Positions 22,463 through 32,476 of a stretch of DNA of 64,000 nucleotides are shown piece by piece (within the stretch, counting starts at the first letter, position 1; every line of letters starts with the position of its first letter). Origin of the DNA: Sphaerosporella brunnea (Eukaryota > Ascomycota > Pezizomycetes > Pezizales > Pyronemataceae). Under the pieces are notes generated by a model. The model was not told where the DNA came from, searched no databases, and saw only the letters and a list, made by a program, of their open reading frames with translations. A program made the position numbers and the translations under genes. The stretch covers positions 248,001-312,000 of the forward strand of contig VXIS01000004.1 in NCBI GenBank assembly GCA_008704415.1, in the 5' to 3' direction.

Positions 22463-23224
22463 TCAGGATAGGAGCTCGATGAGCTGTTCCTTTGAGATAC
22501 CATTGCCGTTACAATCGAAACGGCAGAGATTGTGGGCGCAAGTTATCCCATCAACGTCACCCGTTGACTCATCCATCAGGTAAGTAGCCGCCGAACGAAC
22601 CGGACCATCCTTTCCCGGCCGGCCCAATGCTGGCTCCACATTCGACCACAGCGTACCGGTGAGGGTTTCTAGCAAAAGCTGAGTTCGTCTGCAGTCCCAC
22701 ACTTCCACCGAGGATATTCAATTGCAAGACGTTTGTCGAAAGGATGTCATGAATTCGGGTCTCCAAATCCACCATCAAGTCCTTATCTTCACTCAGAGAC
22801 TGAGGGATGGTGGCGACCATACATCTCTGTGATTACTTGTCCCTCTCTCGAACATCGTAAATGTTGGTACCAGGGTGGCAAGATAGGACTCTACATCCTT
22901 TCGTACGGCGTTGTACTCCATCGACGGCAGTTGCGGAAGTATTCTTGTCATCTCCACATGTCCTAAGGTGCGGACGCCTGGATCAATTTCAGCTGCCATT
23001 GCGTTATCCGAGTTCTCTCGTGGTGCTTGATGGAGTCCTGCTGTTTCGGCACGGAAACGAGGAGCCTGGATCAGAAGCCACAAAGATTGAGGGTCAGCAA
23101 TGATAATACATCGACGATGATCTTGGTGGAGAGGAATGGGCTACCTTTTGCTGGGCAGAAACCGTATGTGACGGCTTGCGGTGACTAATCCGAAATTCGT
23201 GCTGACGCAGAGAGCTTGCTAGTG
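22463..23224 (-). CDS. Unresolved multi-exon coding-like locus
   Basis: Several minus-strand stretches read like exons of one protein. One is about 23145-23224 (LASSLRQHEFRISHRKPSH, donor GTAGCC). The next ends at acceptor 23066-23068 and runs to about 22842 (MTRILPQLPSMEYNAVRKDV). Another is 22820-22575 (SLSEDKDLMVDLETRIHDIL). A last frame to 22463 ends FDCNGNGISKEQLIELLS, weakly like an EF-hand loop but one residue short. The splice sites between the last parts are unclear (one candidate intron would be only 37 nt), and no proper ATG was found upstream. It may be an intact gene I could not assemble, or a decaying one. No family recognised. Confidence 0.3.
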
Positions 23225-23682
23225 CTTGGAATTGTTGATGAATTGTAGCGAGTGAGATGGGGTAGAGGGAGTGATAAAAAGGGAAGGCTAAGAAAGGAAT
23301 AGGAGGAGGGCAAGACTCACCAACTCTTCCGTCTTGTCAGTGACCACAAGCAGCAGAAGTGGCGGGAGAGAGATCAGGGACAGTACTCTGCTTTAAGTTC
23401 TCTACAGTTGTCACACTCGAGTTTTCGCCGCCGGGATCTGAGGGGGGCAGCGTCAGGGTGCTGGGGAATGCGGGGATGGCGCTGACAGGTGATCGGTTCA
23501 GCTGGGGAAGGGGACTTGTGGACGGAAGAGGTCACGTCACTCGACTCTTTCTCTTTCTCTTCTTGTTCCACCCCCTTCTCCTTCTTCTTCTTCTTAACCC
23601 GTCATCTCCCTGACCCACTCTCTTCCTCGATACTGCATCATCAAATGATTGGGATCCCGGGTCGCAACGGTATTTACATACC

Positions 23683-24370
23683 TCAATACCGCATTTCGCG
23701 TGCCCCGTCGCCAGAGGTCAATGCCGATTCGTGTGAATCAAGCATGCTGGCCGATACCCGACCATACGCCGATTGTTGTAGTTTTCTAAATGCTGGGGTT
23801 GATCTGGGTTCACTGCCGCTGCATTCTACGGGGGTAGTAAGTTTAAGCATCCGGTGCTGATTTCTGAGCTTGACATCCGACTTCCTGCAGAAGGACTGGG
23901 AAGAGCCACCTTCCACAGATGGATCGCAGCCGGGCCGCCCATGCGTTGTGGGGCATACTTTGAGCAGTTTTCGTCCGTCGGTACACCGGCGGCTTTCTGG
24001 CCATAGCTTTCGTTCTCGTAAAACGACTTCGAGTCTTTTGGCTTTACCACGCAGTTCCCGCTTGTGGTAGTGGTCAGGGAAAACCATAGCGTGCGGTATA
24101 CCACGGTTGTGATCAAATCCTTCCCGCATTTAGTTGCTTTCCGCCGGGATGCAGGCCCATCTTCGCAGTCACAAGAGACAACTTTGTGGTTGGAGGCGTT
24201 GTCAAAGGCAAAGAGTGCTTGGCAGTTGGGGAAGGCGTAGCGAAAGATAGGTATGGATGGCGATGTGTATGGTGTGCCAGACCATATCCACTCCGGTCCT
24301 AGCCCTTCTTCTTTCCATACTCGTGAAGCCACGGCATCTCTCACGGGTTTCCCATCAACTTGAATCAACT
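23683..24370 (-). pseudogene. DDE transposase-like fragment, frameshifted
   Basis: The reverse strand matches a fungal transposase-like family in two frames. The first part (24368 down to about 24130) reads WIWSGTPYTSPSIPIFRYAF then QALFAFDNASNHKV, with the Asp of the DDE core in FAFDNASNH. The second (about 24130 to 23840, shifted frame) reads MREGFDHNRGIPHAMVFPDH, RGKAKRLEVVLRERKLWPE and CPTTHGRPGCDP, also characteristic of the family. The frame changes near 24125. The 3' part expected to hold the final catalytic acid and the FIERFWCAAK-type motif is missing, so the copy is truncated and dead. Family assignment rests on memory of these motifs. Confidence 0.7.
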
Positions 24371-24393
24371 AGACGATGCAGAGCAAAAGTACT

Positions 24394-24471
24394 CGCGGAA
24401 CAGTGGCACAATTAGACCTGCGCAACAGTAGCACGATTGAGCGCGCGGAACGGTGGCACAATGGGGTCCGG
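24394..24471. repeat. Short tandem repeat, units of about 23-27 bp
   Basis: Three degenerate units resembling CGCGGAACAGTGGCACAAT begin at 24394, 24421 and 24444, directly beside the transposase relic. They may be a minisatellite within the old element. Confidence 0.5.
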
Positions 24472-25447
24472 CGGCGCGATGGGACCCGGCGCAGGAACGG
24501 GTTGAGCAGAACGACTCGGATTCACTGCACTGCACTCGAGCTACATACGTGTAATATTAGCATCTATTTAGCGCATCAAGAGCCAGTACTGGAATGGCCG
24601 CTATGCTTTTTGACCTGTGGAGTCGCGATTTTGGCGTGTTTTGGAGGATATTGAACGCGTGTTTTCGAACGTCACCAGTCTTTGTCACGTGTCCATGCGC
24701 TTAATAACCACAAATTGCACAGTGACTAGGAGTCCCCAACCATACAGGGAGTGCGCAAATAATTGGCGCCTTTGGATTGTTTTGGAGGTTTGGATGACGC
24801 ACGAAGGGTAGGGGGTTGTTGGGCGAAACGGACGGGGCGAGACAATCTGGTGCTCGCGAGCACGAGATTGCCGTTGTCACGATTGGAGAACGTGGCTAAT
24901 CAGAGGTTTTTCCTCTGGCAACCGAACGTGAAAACGGGGGCCAAACGGAGGTTGTTGACTACGGCTAATGTATTAAAAATCCATCTTCCATACAAACCGT
25001 GTACCATTGGGAATCCGATAAATCGTCCTTTTTTCCTCTTTACAGTATCAATAAAACTTTAGGTCACAATAGGTAGGCTGCCCAAATCCATTCCTTCCCT
25101 GGTTTCCGTGTCATCAGTTGGACAGTTGGATACGTTTTCCGCCCTATAAGGTATGCAGGCAAAAAGCTGGGGGTGGTCCAGCCCACCACACCTTGTGTTG
25201 CCCCAGCCGTCCCCGGAACCAGTACATAATTGAGCTAAACTGGAGAAAAGGCGGGTGGGTGCCACCAGGGGTTCGGCTAGGCTCCCCGTCCGCCACAAAA
25301 CAAAGGAAACCTTGGGTAAGGTATATAACTTGAGGTAGCCACTCCCCCCGACGGGACACACACACACCCACAACGTTCCTAAAATTCCGTGAGAAGCAAC
25401 CGCTCGAACCTCGCAGGACCTGCCTTCGAAAAAAAACCCTCCGCACA
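24472..25447. other. Intergenic region upstream of the 25.4-kb mini-gene
   Basis: No gene seen. The 100 bases before ATG 25448 contain CACACACACACCCACAACG and a C/A-rich leader typical of a fungal 5' UTR. Confidence 0.45.
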
Positions 25448-25742
25448 ATGTCTCAGCCTCAGGATACTGTCGTAGCTGCTAACTCTGCCGCACCTGACAT
25501 GGTTCGTTTTCTTCAGTCCCCCCCCGGAATTCCCCCGGCTTTTTTAAGGTGGCTGACCCACGGCTAGGAAACCAAGAACCAGGCGGATCATATCGACAAG
25601 GTGCAGGAGGTTGCCGAGAAGCACGGGATCAAGATGAAATTCAAGGTCTGCACCCCAGCATTTTCTCCACTCCTTTGCTGCTCTCCCCAAAAACTGATAT
25701 CAGGACCAGGCATTCATGAAAAAGAAGCTCGGTGCCAACTAA
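25448..25742 (+). CDS. Small three-exon hypothetical protein, 56 aa
   Basis: Exons 25448-25501, 25568-25645 and 25704-25742; all three are multiples of three with phase-0 joins. The introns have recognisable ends: GTTCGT..GGCTAG with branch CTGAC, and GTCTGC..TATCAG. The product runs MSQPQDTVVAANSAAPDM, then KNQADHIDKVQEVAEKHGIK, then a basic end KDQAFMKKKLGAN. It is hydrophilic, probably helical, with no signal peptide or membrane segment. The 5' leader is C/A-rich and the start context is good (CACAATGTC). Three in-phase exons in 295 bases with good signals are unlikely by chance. I cannot name a family; the composition resembles small soluble stress-type fungal proteins, which is only an impression. 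Confidence 0.6.
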
Positions 25743-28700
25743 ACCGTGTCTTGCGACTTGTTTTTTTGTTGAGTTTTGTGTTGGCTCGGCGCTTCATGGG
25801 GTTTGAATTTTTGGATTTGATGGAACGTTTATCACTACCTACTACTCGCGCGTAATATCGAAATAATATGGAGCCTTCGGTTTGGGGATATTGGATCGTA
25901 ATCATCCCGGGATTTTTTGCTGTGGCTTCTTCTCCGTCCTGACCTGCGGAACACAGAGTAGCATGCTCAGAACTTGCGTTTCGATCGTGGTGATTTGCAT
26001 ACAGCACACGAGGTTGCAGTGTTTACGAGTTGATGAATGCGAGAACGAAGCTCAGCAAACAAGCCAGTCATGCAGATGTTGAAACATGACAGTGTCGATC
26101 GTCAGATGCTTTTCGACTACTGCATCCTCTGTACTCTAGTACATATTCATGCTCCACGGTGGCGACGCAAATTGGGAGATGTAGTGTAACGAATTGAGAC
26201 ACTGTCCATTTTCTCGTGGTGTGGGGGCCGTGAATTGCCGATATTACGTTGCCCTCCCCGCCTCCCCCTGCTGCTTTTTGCATACACACTGTGATCATCT
26301 GCCGCTGAAGCCTGGTCCCAGTGAAACGGTTGTGCTCTCGGAACCAACTCAACGGTTTGTTCGACTCCTTCCCAGCGCGCGGTTAAGATCTTCACATGCT
26401 TTATATGCGGGGTCTATCCTTGAGTGGCTTTTTATGGAAGAAGAGACTTATATCACAGGTTCCTAAGTGCAAATCTTCGATTCCGCTTTGCGTACGTCAT
26501 TACCGCTTTTTGCTCGGACATCCGACGGCAGGTACTTCTAGGTAATTAAGCCACGGCTTCACACCGACGCTGTCGGCAAGCCACATTTCATCATCATCCT
26601 CACGTGGAGCTTGGAGGAACTATATGTACGGACAACGGCTTTCTCCACACTCCACGCGATCCAAAGTTCATATATTATTGCTGAGCCATGGATCGCCTTG
26701 TGATTCATCGTCGCCAGGGATGGCATTGCCAACCTCACAAATCCTGGCCTGGTCAGTCACCGGATCTACTCTATGTACTAGTACTCTGCCTGCAATAAAC
26801 CTACCCTACTATATACTTTATGAGAGACTCGGCTCAGTGTGATCACCCAAAGTTTAACGGTATCCGTTCGAGATCGAAGGAGAGGGGTGCTCTGCGCGGG
26901 AATTTGCAACCAAAAGTTTTTTTTTTCGACCTCCATATGCAAGCCAGGGTTTTCCGTCCGCAACACGTTTCGGCCCGATCTCCTTCCTGCCGTTTTGAAA
27001 GTTTGCGACAACCTCGGCCGTGGTCGACTTCCGCGGTTTAACTGGGTCAGGTGAGGTGGGCGATCCTTAGTAACTACATAATTAGTTAGCGCATGTGGAG
27101 ACTGGGGGCGTTAAGCGGGTTGCGGGGAAGATGGGGCGGGGCGTTCGTAGCGAGCCATGGATCATCGCTGCGAGTGAGATTGCCTGACTCCGCAATTATG
27201 ACGCTTATTTTTGGTGATTCGCTTTTTTTTCTGTGGCGTGCATGCTTGTGCATGCAGGTGGCTGAGGCACTCCCCCTTCAATCATCTAGTTTTACCCGAA
27301 TAGCCCTGGAGGACTTGTCTGGAGAAATTTCTCGCATATGAAATTCTAAATGAGCCATATAATGTCCCGTCGGTTAACGATGTGCTACCTTGAACGCATC
27401 GAGTGGCAAAATTCTAAGACCCGTGTGTAGCTCTGGATTTCCCTTATCCGCCGAAAGAGTTCTACTACCGGCCCACCTAACACTCTCTCCCCGTTCAGAG
27501 GATGAAGTCTATATAGATCTGGGCATTCTGTGTTCCGCCGAATACGACTCTATTGGATTGCCAAACCGGAAAATCCCAAGTATACGGTCAATAGAATACC
27601 CGGCCGAAAGCCGTGGTCTGAGGAGAAGCCGAGCCACATGTCTGCACACGCATGCACGCCACAGAAAAATCGCGAATCATAAAGACTTATGGCGAGGTAC
27701 TTAAGTACTCAAGCCAGCCAGCACAAAAAGCAAGAAAATACACGCGATTCCATCGTCTTGGCTTTTCTTCCCTCTTAATGCTCCCGCTGATGTCTCGCTT
27801 CCATGCTCGATGCAACCACCAAATGCCCTACAGAAATGCCACCGCATGCTCGCGTCATGGCTGCAGCTCGGGAGCGGGATTCCTTGCGGCTGCTGCTGCC
27901 GCTGCGTAACGTTATACTTTACGTTCTCGGAGAGAACACCTCCCGCGTTGCGGTACCGGTACATCTGGTGATATTATTGTTTTGTAAAAAGAATCCTTAA
28001 AAGTTCAGGCTGGTGCAAATAATGAAACTTGTCTGCATGCCCACGGGCGTCCGAGCACCTCGGCGGACGCGTATTTAATAGCACCCTCTCCTGCTTGTTA
28101 GTTAGTGGAGTAGTTTTCCTCGTCAGACTTCCCGATCCACCCGCCAGGCTCCATGCCGTCGTCATCCGCTTGCTCGTCGACGCGACAGTACGCCACCGAG
28201 AACCGAAATGGTTCCCCAATACCGATCTCGCAGGCGGGCTCCGGAACCTCAAAGGATACTGTGGCTTCGGTTGGATCCGGTGAGCTGGATATAGAGGATG
28301 TGTGTTGACCGTCCCCCTGAACGAATTTTTATTTCTCCCTTTCCTTTTTTTTTTTCAGGGAGCTAACGGGCATGTGAAGGTACAACTGCCACCGCCCCCA
28401 TCGGATTATGATTCAAGCAAGCGCCCGTTGAAAAAGAAAATGTCAGTTCCCATATCATGACAGTGTTTGGTCGAGACGTCTTGCCAAAATATCACAGCAG
28501 ACCCCAACGGCCAAAAACCCGTCGGGGCCAGGAATCGGCGGCCGGCGGGCCGTGAGGCCACTGCTGATAGCGACTCTTTTTGTTATTCATTTGCTCTATT
28601 GAGTGAAGCGCGTGTTTGCTGATGATCGAGACCACATACAGAATCCGTTGGCTCAAATACGGCCCGGTCGATTAATTAAACAGCAACCCTCCGGTCGGCC

Positions 28701-29634
28701 AGGCTTTCGATTTTATTTTTTTCCTTTCGTTTCATTGGTAGATAGTGATGGAGTTTCAGGTGTTCTGCTCGAATTGTCGTTTTTTTTTTTTTTTTTCGTT
28801 TGGTTTGATCAAGATGGAAGGGGGAAATGAGGCGAAGGCGGCAGTGTGTGCTGATTCGATTTTTTTTTTTTTTTTTTTTTTTAATCATATTGTATTCGGC
28901 CGCTTGCGGCCATGACATATGGAAGCAAAGCTATCCATCCCTAGGAGCGGAGTCTGTGCTGGTGCGATACATTTGGTAGTTAAAGATTTAGGCCTTTTAG
29001 TCTTTTTCTCCAGTCTCTATCACACGTCGGTTTTTGTTTTCCCTAGAGACTTCGCGTTGCTCTGCCCAGTCTAAGTTCCTGTAAATTACATGAATTGCAT
29101 GGAGTCGGCATTCCAGCACATCCCTGAATATGCACTCCTAGACATGTACTCTAGTATACCGTCGGTGTGAATAGGTCGTTATTCGGCTGTCTCAACGGCG
29201 CCGCGGCCGGCTAATGAGCGAGCAAAATACAAGCGGCGCGATTTCTGGAGGACAGCAATATTGAACACCATTAAGGAGGCGGGTATAAAAGCCAGGACGG
29301 TGGAATATTTTGCTTTTTGTTCTTATCCTATTATCTTCGGCAGTGTTGGAAGTGCCGAATACGATTACGTGACGCTAAAGTCTTAAAAATGAAGCTTCGG
29401 AGGTCACCCTCATTACATAATCTATTTCTATGATTTCACTACGGTGAGGGCGTTGTTCCGTTTCTTCGCCAATTGGAATATGGCAGCTGCCACGTGCGGT
29501 TAATTGGCAAATAAACTAAGTGCCGTCCAGCTCCTCTAGCCGGACCTATCATAGGATGAATTAGAAAGCGACCATCAAAAACGTGAAGGTTCGCGTTTCT
29601 CCGAGGGAGGGCTCCGGAGTTGACCTAGTTACTC
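25743..29634. other. 3.9-kb gene-poor region
   Basis: No supported gene. Notable sequence: T-rich runs at 28778-28798 and about 28860-28882. The reading frames are short and lack splice structure. Confidence 0.5.
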
Positions 29635-29752
29635 GGGCCCGCATTGAGAACTACAGAAAGTGGCTGAAACCTACTCGAAGGATAAACAATTGAGTTCAGA
29701 TCGCCAGATCGAGAGATTTCGCCTACCCGCATTTTTTGGTTCTAAATGCCTG
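29635..29752 (+). mobile_element. MITE family copy 1
   Basis: About 118 bp with degenerate left end (GCATTGAGAAC) and right end GGTTCTAAATGCC. The interior shares AGTGGCTGAAAC, CTACTCGAAGGA, CCAGATCGAGA and CCCGCATTTTTTGG with the copies at 51893 (reverse) and 60881. Confidence 0.65.
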
Positions 29753-30160
29753 TTCCGAGTATGTAGGGCTTTAAGGCCACCCTTGCAGTCAAAGGCTCCT
29801 ACTCCACACTCCCTACATGTAGATACTGGGTATCCATGTATTAAGGATCCTTGGGCGGTAAAGCTTGTTTTTGCACTCAACGGGCTGCTCAACGTTGCTG
29901 GAGGTGAATCGTAAATCACTTGCGATCACTCTCCAATAAAACGAACCGTACCTGTGCACTTAGGTACATGTATATAGTACAGGAGGACGGGGAATTTATT
30001 CTGAGCCGCCTCAGTAGTATGCATCATGAACGTAACCATAGTGACTGTCTAGCAATGTTCGAAGGCCCGAGATGAACACTTGCCACCACTATAAAGTACG
30101 GAGCAACCCTCCCTCACTACTCCTGTGCTCACTGTTGCCACCTACTGTCAACTCCCCAAA
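29753..30160. other. Intergenic region, MITE to small Cys ORF
   Basis: No gene seen. TACATGTATATAGTAC at 29966-29981 is a local near-palindrome. Confidence 0.4.
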
Positions 30161-30358
30161 ATGTCAATGCCAATGCCTCGCACAGCCAGGTGGCAGGTTT
30201 GCATCTGCTGCAATGAAAAGTACGTCGAGTACCGCAGCGGCACCGTTTGTCCTGAGTGCTGTGAGGAGTGGAGAGCGGTATGCAGGTTTGTGGAAACGCT
30301 GAAGAGGCTGCTTATGCCGAGAATAAGGCGAAGCGATGAGCGGAGTGATAGCTCTTAG
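30161..30358 (+). CDS. Small cysteine-rich orphan ORF, 65 aa
   Basis: A 65-aa ATG ORF starting MSMPMPRTARWQVC. It has the motif CICC followed 15 residues later by CPECC, resembling a zinc ribbon (CXXC-X14/15-CXXC), and ends in a basic then Ser/Asp-rich tail. A spliced-like leader (CCCCAAAATGTC) precedes the ATG. There is no signal peptide. It sits alone in gene-poor DNA next to a MITE, so it could be a young gene or a chance ORF. Confidence 0.35.
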   Translation: MSMPMPRTARWQVCICCNEKYVEYRSGTVCPECCEEWRAVCRFVETLKRLLMPRIRRSDERSDSS

Positions 30359-30564
30359 CTCAGAGGGTGGTGGCGGTCGTGTTGTGTAAGCTCTCGGAGT
30401 AGTGCTGCTGGAAAAGAATTTATTCTCGTGTACCCATCTTTCGTTTTCACAGGTGGTCAATTCGAAAGTCACGTTTACCGCCCTGTCTCAAGGGAAAGGA
30501 GGATGTGTTTCGAGATGAAAATTTACTAGCCGACCATCACGGAGTCAAACTGACCAACTGTCCA

Positions 30565-30596
30565 GCGCGAGTGATGCTATCATGACTCACTCGCGC
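30565..30596. repeat. 10-bp inverted repeat with 12-base loop
   Basis: GCGCGAGTGA (30565-30574) and TCACTCGCGC (30587-30596) are exact reverse complements. Confidence 0.9.
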
Positions 30597-30918
30597 CACT
30601 TTACGGGGGTCGATACTAGAAAACCTCGCCATGGCCTGACGCATACAGTACATCGCAAAAAAACACCTACCGCAACGCGTGCGTTTGATTGCAATCGATT
30701 ATTTTTCCTAAGGTAGTTACGCCGACCTATCTGTGGAGAAAGAGCTGGGCTAGAAACACCTTCGGTGGTGGTCTGTTGCTGAGCTGTTCCGGGAGGAGAA
30801 GTCCATCTCTGCTATCCTGCAGTCCTTGCGAGATACTAGGGTTGGGAAAATTGTGGTGGTCGCTCGCGATCGGAGGGAAGAGGGTGGGGAGAAGAGGAGC
30901 GATCGGGCCCTGGTGGCC

Positions 30919-31595
30919 ATGGCTTTTCCATCTTGTTCCGGGCCTGTTTATGCCATTTGTTGTTCGTTGACATCTTCAGGTCGACCTCGAGCTGCGAAGG
31001 GTCACGGTTCTAGACAAGAACTTCTGGAGGAGAGAATGAAAATCCTCACCAGAGCCAACGACTGTTCCTACTACGTGGAAATCGACGGAACAAAAAGCCA
31101 AGTACAGGAACATCTCGCTTGCTTCCTTGTCCGTTGGAAAGGTCGAGGCTATTTTGCCCAAAGAATTCGATGCCTGTCTCATTAAATTGCACTTGTCGAA
31201 AAGGTTTGGGGGAGTTAAGGCCCTATGCTGGCCGCCCAATTGTCAAGCTTTCGGAGCTGGACAAAGCAGCTCTGATCTCGAAGTTTGTGAGAGGCGAAGA
31301 GCGTCTCATAAAGCTTGGCGCAAGGTCTGGCTATTCTGAGTTCTGGATTGGCTATGACGAAGTGTTGTTAGACGGCAGAGAATGTCTTGCCATCACTCCT
31401 TTGCGTGGAGGGAGGGCTTTCGCTGATGAAATCATTGTCGACGGCGGTGACACCAGCTTCCCCGTTGTTGATTTGGGGGGGGGGGGGTGTGGTGCATGGA
31501 ATGGTGTCCGCCAAACCTCTGTAGATGGAAGTTGCCTACCGGTACATGGTACTAACAAGCCAGATTACCAAGGCGGCGGAGGAGGGGGGCTATAG
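30919..31595 (+). CDS. Hypothetical protein, two exons, 204 aa
   Basis: ATG 30919 (GGCCATGGC) opens a frame reading RQELLEERMKILTRANDC, then YYVEIDGTKSQVQEHLACFL. Removing 31142-31203 (GTCGAG..GAAAAG, 62 nt) joins VRWKG in phase to LGELRPYAGRPIVKLSELDK and SGYSEFWIGYDEVLLDGREC. The C-terminus becomes Gly-rich across a G13 run (31475-31487) whose length may vary or may end the true frame earlier. The spliced middle looks like a folded protein, but the donor is weak. No family recognised. It could be a pseudogene. Confidence 0.35.
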
Positions 31596-32137
31596 ACTTG
31601 AGCTCGCTTGAGGTTGGGCGGTGTGTACATAGTGAAATGTGCAATGTACCCCTAATGCGTACCATACTGTGACTGTCTCGGTCCTAGCAGGTATTTGTGA
31701 TCTCCTCCTCCCAAACTACTGCCCGCAACCTACACCGCGCCACTGCCATCCTTGTGCATCAACATCATCAAAACCTCATTGCAACCGCTAGCAATGCCGC
31801 TGACGCCTTGAACATTGCCAATTCCTCCTCGTGGTCACCTTTCTCAACGCCGACCTAGACTCCCAACACTCCTATTGGACCGTGTGCCCAAGGTGCCTCA
31901 CCGGCGGCCCACAAAAAAAGTATTTATTACTAATGGGCGATATCCGCAAGAAAAAATGTGAAGCAGGTTCAAGGTAACAGGAACCACGAGAGTGGGACCT
32001 CAAAGCACCAGATAGAGCGCCGCCTAGGTGCTCGACCTGCAACGGCTTGGGCACTACGCTCCGAACTGCAACAAAGAGCATCACTGGGACTGGGTCAAAG
32101 AGTTCTAATTTCTCCTTCCTTGTTTAAATCTCGTCTA
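31596..32137. other. Intergenic region
   Basis: No gene seen. Confidence 0.4.
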
Positions 32138-32476
32138 TCACTCACATGTGATGGGATACAAAGCGTTCTGTACCTTGTTGAGGAATTCCAACCTCCGCCT
32201 CATCTTCCGGCACCGACCGTGAAAATACCTAATGAGCTCTTCCGTCTCATCAAGCGTGTCCAGGCGATGTACAAGGCTCTGCCAGCCAGCAACGGCGGGA
32301 GCTTTCTCGTAGTCTTTCAGCTGTTGCTCGAAATCTGCCTCGAATATTCGGAAGCTTTGCACTGCGTCCTTGTATTCGCGCTCCCACTCCGAGTCTTTGG
32401 CTATGGCGTCGAAATAGATCATGGTCAGTTCTGGGAGGCTGGGTTGGTGGGATGGCAACTCGAGGGATTCGGGCAT
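32138..32476 (-). CDS. Hypothetical helical protein, 112 aa
   Basis: An intact ATG-to-stop minus ORF. After a Pro-rich start (MPESLELPSHQPSLPELTM) it is strongly amphipathic and charged (WEREYKDAVQSFRIFEADF, LDETEELIRYFHGRCRKMRR), predicting two or three helices. No intron is needed. Composition is clearly protein-like, unlike shadow ORFs nearby. There is no known domain, signal peptide or membrane segment. It may be a lineage-specific gene or the surviving part of a longer one. Confidence 0.4.
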   Translation of the reverse strand: MPESLELPSHQPSLPELTMIYFDAIAKDSEWEREYKDAVQSFRIFEADFEQQLKDYEKAPAVAGWQSLVHRLDTLDETEELIRYFHGRCRKMRRRLEFLNKVQNALYPITCE

